Source: Chitinophagales bacterium (GTDB lineage Bacteria; Bacteroidota; Bacteroidia; Chitinophagales; Chitinophagaceae). From it: 5,399 nucleotides of DNA. Numbering within the stretch: position 1 is the first letter of the stretch; every line of letters starts with the position of its first letter. This document shows positions 1 to 5,399 of the stretch, one piece after another. A program made the translations under genes and the position numbers. A model generated the notes under the pieces. That model ran no database searches and was not told the origin of the DNA. It saw only the letters and a program-made list of their open reading frames with translations. The DNA lies in assembly GCA_025355935.1 (NCBI GenBank), contig JANXYS010000101.1, positions 1 through 5,399 of the forward strand, written 5' to 3'.

Positions 1-924
1 CAGGATCGCAGGGGTCCTAACAGGGCAGGACCCTTCGGCATATTGCAGCCGCTGGCCGATGGGATGAAACTATTCTTTAAGGAAGAGATCATTCCAAACT
101 TTTCTTCTAAAACGCTCTTTGTTTTAGGCCCGGCCTTGGCCATGCTAACTGCAATAATGACGAGCGCTGTAGTGCCGTGGGGTAATAGCCTGAATTTTTT
201 TGGCCGAAATGTAACGCTCCAGATAGCTGACATAAATATCGGGATATTGTATGTCTTTGGGGTTGTAAGTCTGGGGGTATATGGCATCATGATTGGTAGC
301 TGGGCAAGTAATAATAAATTCTCCTTACTTGGCGGCATTCGTGCTGCTTCGCAAATCATAAGCTACGAGTTAGCAATGGGCATTTCGCTGATAGCATTAT
401 TGATGGTAACAGGTACTTTAAGTTTGAAGGAGATGGTACTGCAGCAGCAGCAGGGGCTATGGAATATAGTGTACCAGCCACTTGGCTTTATTATCTTCCT
501 TGTTTGTTCTTTCGCGGAATGTAACCGTACGCCCTTTGACTTACCGGAAGCAGAGAATGAACTTATCGGGGGCTATCATACAGAGTATTCTTCCATGAAA
601 CTTGGTTTCTATCTTTTTTCGGAATATATCAACATGTTCATCAGCAGTGTAATAATGTCTACCCTGTTTTTTGGGGGGTATGATGTTCCGTTTTTTAACG
701 AGGCTGCACATACTAACTGGGGAAACTGGCTGGCAGTAATCGGAATCACTGCTTTGATGATTAAAGTAGTGTTTTTTATCTTCCTGTTTATGTGGGTGCG
801 CTGGACCATACCCAGGTTTAGGTATGATCAGTTGATGCATCTTGGGTGGAGGGTTCTTATCCCGCTCGCACTCTTCAATATGTTGGTTACCGGCGGAGTG
901 ATTTTATATTTTTTTAATAAATAA
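1..924 (+). CDS. nuoH: NADH-quinone oxidoreductase subunit H (NuoH), 5'-truncated by window edge
   Basis: NuoH is the membrane subunit of complex I that forms most of the quinone-binding chamber and joins the peripheral arm to the proton-pumping arm. The frame is open from base 1, and its first codons already read RRGPNRAGPFG, a conserved NuoH block, so the gene starts outside the window. A TTG at 43 lies inside this block and is not a real start. In all, 307 codons are visible before the TAA at 922-924; compared with family members of about 325-350 residues, roughly 40-50 N-terminal residues are missing. The acidic cytoplasmic loop PFDLPEAENEL (visible codons 178-188), followed by GGYHTEYSSMK, is the family signature near the quinone site. 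The end, with R-W-T-I-P-R-F-R-Y-D-Q-L-M and LGWRVLIPLAL, is also typical. Several hydrophobic helices are evident. A short CAG run at about 441-455 encodes four glutamines in a loop. Identification is essentially certain. Confidence 0.98.
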   Translation, partial: QDRRGPNRAGPFGILQPLADGMKLFFKEEIIPNFSSKTLFVLGPALAMLTAIMTSAVVPWGNSLNFFGRNVTLQIADINIGILYVFGVVSLGVYGIMIGSWASNNKFSLLGGIRAASQIISYELAMGISLIALLMVTGTLSLKEMVLQQQQGLWNIVYQPLGFIIFLVCSFAECNRTPFDLPEAENELIGGYHTEYSSMKLGFYLFSEYINMFISSVIMSTLFFGGYDVPFFNEAAHTNWGNWLAVIGITALMIKVVFFIFLFMWVRWTIPRFRYDQLMHLGWRVLIPLALFNMLVTGGVILYFFNK

Positions 925-963
925 AAGCGCAAAGAGAAACCATATTTTTGCAACCTTATCAAT

Positions 964-1515
964 ATGCAGGCATTAACTAACAGGGTAAAAGTGGTAGACC
1001 GGAAGCCGATGAGTTTCTGGGAAAAGATGTACCTCACGTCAATCTTAAAAGGTATGGCCATTACCTTTATGCACATATTTAAAAAGAAGCCCACGATCAA
1101 TTATCCAGAAGTTAAAAGGAGCTTTAGCCCTGTATTTCGGGGATTGCAGATACTTAATCGTGACGAAGAAGGCAGGGAAAATTGCACAGCGTGCGGTTTA
1201 TGTGCTGTTGCCTGCCCGGCTGAAGCAATTACTATGGAAGCGGCAGAACGGCTCCCGGGTGAAGAACATCTTTACCGCGAGGAAAAGTACGCCGCAAAAT
1301 ATGAAATCAATATGCTGCGTTGTATTTTCTGCGGTTTATGCGAGGAGGCTTGTCCTAAAGATGCCATTTACCTCAGTGAAACATTCGCACCTGCAGATTA
1401 CAAGCGTAAACAGTTTGTCTATAATAAAAGTGAGTTACTAATCCCTAATCCGAAGGAAGACCCTGAGGGATATAAGAAAGCGCTGGGCAACAGGGCAAAA
1501 CCAGTTAACCCCTAA
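964..1515 (+). CDS. nuoI: NADH-quinone oxidoreductase subunit I (NuoI), 2x[4Fe-4S] ferredoxin-like
   Basis: NuoI is the peripheral-arm subunit that carries two tetranuclear iron-sulfur clusters (N6a and N6b) and passes electrons toward the terminal cluster beside the quinone site. The 183-residue product has two ferredoxin motifs of the form CxxCxxCxxxCP: C74, C77, C80, C84 and C120, C123, C126, C130. As in other two-cluster ferredoxin folds, the fourth cysteine of each motif probably ligates the other motif's cluster. The N-terminal stretch, about residues 16-40, is amphipathic to hydrophobic and fits the helix that anchors NuoI on NuoH. FSPVFRG and LNRDE precede the first motif. The C-terminal tail after residue 145 is polar and lysine-rich. 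The ATG at 964 gives a typical length. It follows nuoH by 39 bases, and no Shine-Dalgarno sequence is visible. All eight ligands are intact. Confidence 0.98.
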   Translation: MQALTNRVKVVDRKPMSFWEKMYLTSILKGMAITFMHIFKKKPTINYPEVKRSFSPVFRGLQILNRDEEGRENCTACGLCAVACPAEAITMEAAERLPGEEHLYREEKYAAKYEINMLRCIFCGLCEEACPKDAIYLSETFAPADYKRKQFVYNKSELLIPNPKEDPEGYKKALGNRAKPVNP

Positions 1516-1535
1516 TTTCAGACCAACAAAACAGC

Positions 1536-2030
1536 ATGAATACTCAGATCATATTTATTTTACTTTCTTTAATGGCAATTGGTGGCGCTGTGATGATGCT
1601 TGTTACCAGGAACCCGGTTAAAAGCATCCTCTGGCTGATCGTTGTGTTTTTCTCCATCTCCGGGCATTACATTTTATTAAATGCACAATTTCTTGCAGTA
1701 GTAAACATTATTGTTTACGCAGGAGCTATCATGGTACTTTTCCTTTTCGTGGTTATGCTGATGAATCTAAATGCCGAGACCGAACCTGGTAAAAATTACC
1801 GGTTACAGTTTATAGGAATTATTGCCGGCGGATGCCTGTTGCTTATCATGCTTTCATTTCTCATGGCAACGAAAACACATCAGCCGGTTTTAATGAAAGT
1901 TGGTGAGAGCGGCCTGATTAAAAAGCTTGGGCGAACACTTTTTACTGACTATGTACTCCCTTTTGAAATAAGCAGTGTATTATTCCTGAGCGCAATGATT
2001 GGCGCCGTCATTATTGGTAAAAAGAATTAA
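1536..2030 (+). CDS. nuoJ: NADH-quinone oxidoreductase subunit J (NuoJ)
   Basis: NuoJ is a small membrane subunit of complex I that sits between NuoH and NuoK and forms part of the charged axis linking quinone chemistry to proton pumping. The 164-residue product shows five hydrophobic segments at about residues 3-23, 29-49, 53-76, 91-111 and 140-161, as expected. The third contains the family hallmark VVNIIVYAGAIMVLFLF (residues 56-72); in solved structures the equivalent helix carries a pi-bulge that changes during turnover. RNPVKS at residues 25-30 and F-E-I-S-S-V-L-F-L-S-A-M-I-G-A-V near the C-terminus are also conserved family positions. The gene begins 20 bases after nuoI. Unusually, the next gene is not nuoK but an unrelated secreted-protein gene that starts 9 bases after this stop codon. 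Confidence 0.97.
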   Translation: MNTQIIFILLSLMAIGGAVMMLVTRNPVKSILWLIVVFFSISGHYILLNAQFLAVVNIIVYAGAIMVLFLFVVMLMNLNAETEPGKNYRLQFIGIIAGGCLLLIMLSFLMATKTHQPVLMKVGESGLIKKLGRTLFTDYVLPFEISSVLFLSAMIGAVIIGKKN

Positions 2031-2039
2031 TCTACACTC

Positions 2040-2114
2040 ATGAAAAATATTAAATCTTTTGTTGCGACGCTTTTAATCTTCTCCGCTGTATTTTTTGCAA
2101 CACCCGCACATGCC
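2040..2114 (+). other. Sec signal peptide coding segment of the unrecognised protein
   Basis: Codons 1-25 encode a tripartite export signal: two lysines in MKNIK, a run rich in F, L, I, V and A, then P22 and the AHA box that matches the A-x-A rule for signal peptidase I. The predicted mature N-terminus is Q26. No lipobox cysteine follows. Cleavage is inferred from sequence; an uncleaved N-terminal anchor is the main alternative. Confidence 0.8.
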
Positions 2115-2633
2115 CAGGTGAAGCTTGAAGATTTAAAAGATCTGAACATCGAAGATATTCTTGGGAGATCGAACTTACTGACTGTAAGGAGAGGATTTAG
2201 CCCTGTCTTTAACCTGGGAAATTTCCAGGTAAATAGGGTAGGCATTCTTGGGGAGAAGCTAAAAGGAATTGGAATTCTAGGGGACATTTTTCAAACAAAA
2301 GGGATAGGTAAAGTGATTGGCTTATACAAAACCTATAAGACTGGCCTGGTGGTTTATAAAATTTTATCAGCGGCCGGAACGGTGGTAGGAACAATCGGCG
2401 CAGTGAAAGGGTTTTCTGCAGACAATAAGTTTAATAATACGACAGTTAAAACAATGCTCTACCCTGCGATTGCCTCACTGGCAACAGGAATCATCACGAA
2501 ACTGGTCACAAAAGCTGCATCCTACAAAGCCGTTGATATATTCAATGGTGTTGTGAGGAATAAAATAAAAGATATATTTTCAATCAAACCAGCTTCAAGT
2601 ACTTTGGGAGTTGGATTATATGTGAAACTGTAA
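2040..2633 (+). CDS. unrecognised secreted basic protein inserted between nuoJ and nuoK
   Basis: I do not recognise this 197-residue protein. It starts with a clear Sec signal peptide: basic MKNIK, a hydrophobic core at about residues 6-20, and a probable signal peptidase I site after A25 (AHA before QV). It contains no cysteine, so it is not a lipoprotein. The mature part opens with an acidic stretch (residues 28-40, E30, D31, D34, E38, D39). The rest is strongly basic; by my count the mature chain has 24 Lys/Arg and 10 Asp/Glu. Residues 68-94 repeat a G-I-L-G-like unit (GILGEKLKGIGILGD). Residues 108-124 are a glycine-spaced hydrophobic segment with GxxxG spacings (G113/G117, G120/G124), and a second hydrophobic segment spans about 139-158. 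The C-terminus, S-T-L-G-V-G-L-Y-V-K-L, could be a beta strand. The ATG at 2040 gives a complete signal peptide. With 9 bases to nuoJ and 2 to nuoK, it must share their transcript. A periplasmic or envelope location is inferred. A complex I accessory or assembly role is possible but unproven. Confidence 0.85.
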   Translation: MKNIKSFVATLLIFSAVFFATPAHAQVKLEDLKDLNIEDILGRSNLLTVRRGFSPVFNLGNFQVNRVGILGEKLKGIGILGDIFQTKGIGKVIGLYKTYKTGLVVYKILSAAGTVVGTIGAVKGFSADNKFNNTTVKTMLYPAIASLATGIITKLVTKAASYKAVDIFNGVVRNKIKDIFSIKPASSTLGVGLYVKL

Positions 2634-2635
2634 TT

Positions 2636-2968
2636 ATGGATATTAAAGAGTACATCGCCTTATCGCTTATCCTGTTTACCATTGGTATTATCGGGGTATT
2701 GATTCGCCGGAATGCAATCATTGTGTTTATGTGCGTTGAACTAATGCTCAATGCAGTAAACCTTCTGCTGGTGGCATTTTCTAAAATGCATGCGATCAGT
2801 CCTGTTGCAAAAACATCACTTACCTATGCCAGTGACGCGCAAATTTTCGTTTTTTTTATTATGATTGTAGCTGCTGCCGAAGTAAGTATTGGCCTGGCCA
2901 TTATAGTAATGATGTACCGGAATACTCATTCGATAGATGTAAACTTTCTTAACAGGTTAAAAAACTAA
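2636..2968 (+). CDS. nuoK: NADH-quinone oxidoreductase subunit K (NuoK)
   Basis: NuoK is the small, three-helix membrane subunit of complex I, related to MrpC/MnhC of multisubunit Na+/H+ antiporters; it carries two buried glutamates on the proton path. The product is 110 residues, slightly longer than the usual 100 or so. Helices lie at about residues 4-22, 27-48 and 68-93. The two functional glutamates are present: E35 in FMCVELMLNAVNL and E82 in AAAEVSIGLAI, matching E36 and E72 of the E. coli protein. The extra length is mainly in the loop between helices 2 and 3 (about residues 50-67). GVLIRRN after helix 1 is typical. The ATG lies only 2 bases after the stop of the preceding secreted-protein gene, close enough for translational coupling. 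Hence expression of NuoK may depend on ribosomes arriving from that gene. Confidence 0.97.
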   Translation: MDIKEYIALSLILFTIGIIGVLIRRNAIIVFMCVELMLNAVNLLLVAFSKMHAISPVAKTSLTYASDAQIFVFFIMIVAAAEVSIGLAIIVMMYRNTHSIDVNFLNRLKN

Positions 2969-2975
2969 TACAATC

Positions 2976-3000
2976 TTCTTACCTGGATTTATTGTAAGAG
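2976..3000 (+). other. small inverted repeat in the nuoK-nuoL gap
   Basis: The arms TTCTTAC (2976-2982) and GTAAGAG (2994-3000) can pair over 7 positions, including one G-U pair, around an 11-base loop. It lies in the longest gap of the window (50 bases), about 18 bases before the nuoL start. The stem is A/T-rich and has no T-tract after it, so it is not a convincing intrinsic terminator. It might affect RNA processing or nuoL translation, or be chance. Confidence 0.2.
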
Positions 3001-3018
3001 AACGTAGAATCAAAAATT

Positions 3019-4935
3019 ATGAATAACGTTTTAGATATCGTATGGCTCATTCCTTTACTGCCGTTACTCGGCTTCATTATTAATGGCGCGTTCCGAAATA
3101 TGCTTTCCAAAACAATTTCGGGATTTATTGGAAGTGCGACAGTGCTTGCGTCATTTGCATTGAGTGTGTTCGTAATTCTACAGGTTAAAAATGGTAACAC
3201 CTATGTTGCTCATTATTTCGACTTCATTAATATCGAAAACATCCGGGTTGCTTTCGAATTTAAGATCGATCCACTGTCTTCGTTATTCCTTCTTATTATT
3301 ACCGGTGTGGGATTTCTTATTCATGTATATTCAACTTCATACATGCATGAGGAGCCTGCAAATGATTTTGCAAAATACTTCTGCTATCTCAACCTGTTTA
3401 TTTTTTCGATGTTGCTGCTTGTAATGGGCGGCAATTATATTATTATGTTCATTGGCTGGGAAGGTGTCGGGCTTTGCTCGTATCTCCTGATAGGCTATTG
3501 GTTCAAAAATAACGATTATACAAATGCAGCAAAGAAGGCATTTGTTATGAACAGGATAGGCGACCTTGGATTTTTGCTGGCGGTATTCTGGCTTATTTCA
3601 AAAACCGGAACCGTAAATTTTGACGAAGTGTTTTCTCCAGCTACGCTTAACAAACTTACAACTACTGACATCACTGGTATTACGCTCCTGTTTTTCGTGG
3701 GCGCTACGGGGAAGAGTGCACAAATTCCGCTGTATACCTGGCTGCCTGATGCAATGGCTGGCCCAACACCTGTTAGTGCTCTTATTCACGCCGCGACCAT
3801 GGTTACTGCAGGCATTTATATGATTGCCCGAAGTAGCATTTTGTATTCGATGGCTCCCGCAACACAGGCAGTTGTTGCAACTATTGGGCTGGCTACTGCT
3901 GTATTTGCCGCGACTATTGCATTACGTCAAAATGATATTAAAAAGGTATTAGCTTACTCTACCGTTAGCCAGCTTGGTTATATGTTTTTAGGTTTGGGTA
4001 TGGGTGCCTACACTGGTGCCGTTTTTCATGTGATGACGCATGCATTTTTCAAAGCCCTTTTATTCCTGGGCGCTGGAAGCGTTATTCATGCGATGAGTGG
4101 CGAACAGGATATGCGGAACATGGGGGGACTAAAAAAGTACATGAGCATTACGCATATCACGTTCCTGTTAGGCTGTCTAGCTATCGCGGGTATTCCTCCT
4201 TTCTCAGGTTTTTTCAGTAAGGATGAAATCCTTGCCGAGACTTTTGCGCACAATCCGATTTATTGGGGTATTGGCGCGCTCACCGCAGGGATGACCGCTT
4301 TTTATATGTTCCGCTTATACTCAATGACCTTCCTTGGGAGATTTCGTGGAAGCGAACAACAGCAGCATCACCTGCACGAAAGCCCGGCTGCTATTACGGT
4401 ACCGTTAATCGTTCTCGCTATCCTTGCCGTCGTCGGTGGCCTCGTAGGTATTCCTGAGGTGTTCACTCATGGCGGACATAGGCTCGGAGAATTCCTGGCG
4501 CCCGTTTTTGAACAGACGAACAAGTATGTCAGCAGCCATTCTACATCGCACGAACTGACTCATCAAACAGAACTCGTGCTGATGGGCACATCCGTGCTGC
4601 TTGCAATTATTGGTATTTATTTCGCGTGGAGTAAATACAGCAGGTATGAACGCAGGGAAGAAACCAACACAGGTCTTAGCAGGGTTTTGGATAATAAGTG
4701 GTATGTTGATGAAATATATGATGCAGTTATTGTACGGGCTACACGCTCCATATCTGTCTTCTTTAATAATATTATTGAGAAAAGAGGTATCGACGGCGTA
4801 GTCAATGGCGTTGGTAAAACAGTCAACTATGGAGCACGTCAACTTCGCTGGTTGCAAAGCGGCCAGGTAGGGGCCTATGTTCTGCTTATGGTAATCGGCA
4901 TGTTGGTTTTATTCATTATACAATTGTTCCTGTAA
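3019..4935 (+). CDS. nuoL: NADH-quinone oxidoreductase subunit L (NuoL), distal proton-pumping subunit
   Basis: NuoL is the antiporter-like subunit at the far end of the complex I membrane arm, related to MrpA and NuoM/NuoN; it moves protons and carries the long lateral helix that runs along the arm. The 638-residue length is normal. Key residues are in place: E148 in GWEGVGLCSYLL, K232 in GKSAQIPLYTWLPDAM, H257 in PVSALIHAATMV, K345 in HAFFKALLF and K401 in FFSKDEIL, equivalent to E144, K229, H254, K342 and K399 in E. coli. After about residue 540 come a polar stretch, WYVDEIYD (561-568), the lateral-helix region and a final transmembrane helix (about 618-637). The loop around residues 446-454 (EQQQHHLHE) is rich in Gln and His, and histidines recur to residue 515; such loops are common in NuoL. 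The ATG at 3019 follows nuoK by 50 bases and has an A-rich leader but no Shine-Dalgarno sequence. Confidence 0.98.
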   Translation: MNNVLDIVWLIPLLPLLGFIINGAFRNMLSKTISGFIGSATVLASFALSVFVILQVKNGNTYVAHYFDFINIENIRVAFEFKIDPLSSLFLLIITGVGFLIHVYSTSYMHEEPANDFAKYFCYLNLFIFSMLLLVMGGNYIIMFIGWEGVGLCSYLLIGYWFKNNDYTNAAKKAFVMNRIGDLGFLLAVFWLISKTGTVNFDEVFSPATLNKLTTTDITGITLLFFVGATGKSAQIPLYTWLPDAMAGPTPVSALIHAATMVTAGIYMIARSSILYSMAPATQAVVATIGLATAVFAATIALRQNDIKKVLAYSTVSQLGYMFLGLGMGAYTGAVFHVMTHAFFKALLFLGAGSVIHAMSGEQDMRNMGGLKKYMSITHITFLLGCLAIAGIPPFSGFFSKDEILAETFAHNPIYWGIGALTAGMTAFYMFRLYSMTFLGRFRGSEQQQHHLHESPAAITVPLIVLAILAVVGGLVGIPEVFTHGGHRLGEFLAPVFEQTNKYVSSHSTSHELTHQTELVLMGTSVLLAIIGIYFAWSKYSRYERREETNTGLSRVLDNKWYVDEIYDAVIVRATRSISVFFNNIIEKRGIDGVVNGVGKTVNYGARQLRWLQSGQVGAYVLLMVIGMLVLFIIQLFL

Positions 4936-4946
4936 AAAATTTATAG

Positions 4947-5399
4947 ATGTTGGGTACTTACATTACATTTCCTGAATTGCTCATATTGTTGCCGTTGTTT
5001 GCAGGATTACTTTGTTTTATCACAGGTAAAAAAATCGGCGCCCGAACAATAGCAATCGTAAGTTCCGTGCTGGTGCTTGCTGTCTCTTTTGCAAGTTTGT
5101 TTTATACTGATCCTAAATTCGCCGCGTACAACAATGTAAGTTACATCTGGCTAAAGTACCTTGGCTGTACTTACTACGTAGGCCTTGATGCAACGGGCCG
5201 CGTGCTTACACTTTTAACTGCCCTGGCCATTCCGCTGATATTCTTAATAAGCAATAAAAATGAATACCGAAACCAGTCTTCCTTTTATGGGTTGATGCTG
5301 CTTAGCCAGGCAGGCCTGATGGGCGTCTTTTGTGCAATGGATGCGCTGCTGTTCTATTTCTATTGGGAGCTAGCCCTTATCCCAGTCTATTTCTTATGC
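4947..5399 (+). CDS. nuoM: NADH-quinone oxidoreductase subunit M (NuoM), 3'-truncated by window edge
   Basis: NuoM is the second antiporter-like, proton-translocating subunit of the complex I membrane arm, lying next to NuoL. The ATG at 4947 comes 11 bases after the nuoL stop and opens a frame that continues to the last base, giving 151 codons of a protein normally around 500 residues. I translated it by hand. It starts MLGTYITFPELLILLPLFAG, a hydrophobic first helix. After a second helix (about 33-52) it reads YYVGLDATGRVLTLLTALAI (residues 77-96), matching the family's G-x-D block preceding the third helix. It then reaches QAGLMGVFCAMDALLFYFYW with E141, followed by LALIPVYFL; E141 corresponds to the essential E144 of E. 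coli NuoM. The block after D81 (A-T-G-R) departs from the more usual G-x-S. The rest of the gene, and probably nuoN, should lie downstream. Confidence 0.96.
   Translation, partial: MLGTYITFPELLILLPLFAGLLCFITGKKIGARTIAIVSSVLVLAVSFASLFYTDPKFAAYNNVSYIWLKYLGCTYYVGLDATGRVLTLLTALAIPLIFLISNKNEYRNQSSFYGLMLLSQAGLMGVFCAMDALLFYFYWELALIPVYFLC

Noticed and set aside
441..455. CAG repeat in nuoH as a phase-variable tract
   Set aside because: It is only about four in-frame units encoding glutamines; length change would not shift the frame, and the tract is too short to be notably unstable.
541..840. Minus-strand open frame of 99 codons inside nuoH
   Set aside because: It lies fully antisense to a well-conserved NuoH region and has no recognisable domain; it is a shadow frame.
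43..924. NuoH starting at the TTG at 43
   Set aside because: The frame is open upstream to base 1 and encodes the conserved RRGPNRAGPFG block; the true start is outside the window.
2027..2287. Minus-strand open frame of 86 codons opposite the secreted-protein gene, considered as an antisense gene or toxin-antitoxin partner
   Set aside because: It has no signal, domain or plausible independent start region. The + strand frame has a signal peptide and operon spacing that explain the region.
2040..2633. Inserted gene as a mobile element or cassette
   Set aside because: No terminal repeats, target duplications, transposase or integrase are seen, and base use appears similar to its neighbours.
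2994..3018. Intrinsic terminator before nuoL
   Set aside because: The stem is short and A/T-rich, with no run of T after it; operon continuity is expected here.
4354..4563. Histidine-rich region of NuoL as a metal-binding novelty
   Set aside because: Gln/His-rich loops at this position are common in NuoL proteins, so it is ordinary variation.
4405..4857. Minus-strand open frame of 150 codons inside nuoL
   Set aside because: It is antisense to the conserved C-terminal part of NuoL and resembles no known family.

Overview
This window is an internal slice of a complex I (NADH:quinone oxidoreductase, nuo) operon, read entirely on the + strand. The order is nuoH (5' end cut off by the window edge), nuoI, nuoJ, an unrecognised secreted-protein gene, nuoK, nuoL and nuoM (3' end cut off). 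Genes fill nearly all of it. The longest gap is 50 bases (nuoK to nuoL), so no gene-free stretch approaches 300 bases. I see no RNA gene, mobile element, CRISPR array, transposase or convincing terminator.

The organism is most likely a member of the Bacteroidota. The NuoH segment with AECNRTPFDLPEAENELIGG and the wording of the NuoL C-terminus match what I remember of that phylum. The starts lack Shine-Dalgarno sequences and sit behind A/T-rich leaders, and base composition is moderate to A/T-rich. A Chitinophagaceae- or Sphingobacteriales-like source is plausible, but that finer placement is recall, not proof.

The known genes build one machine. NuoI carries two [4Fe-4S] clusters and feeds electrons toward the quinone site, which it shares with NuoH at the foot of the membrane arm. 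NuoJ and NuoK link NuoH to the antiporter-like subunits NuoL and NuoM, which translocate protons. Key charged residues are present throughout: E35 and E82 in NuoK; E148, K232, H257, K345 and K401 in NuoL; E141 in NuoM. The complex therefore looks functional.

The one unexpected item is the 197-residue gene at 2040-2633, wedged between nuoJ and nuoK, which are normally adjacent. It encodes a cysteine-free, strongly basic protein with a clear Sec-type signal peptide and glycine-spaced hydrophobic segments. It lies 9 bases after nuoJ and 2 bases before nuoK, so it is almost certainly co-transcribed with complex I. It could be a lineage-specific accessory or assembly factor, or simply a passenger gene; the sequence alone does not decide.
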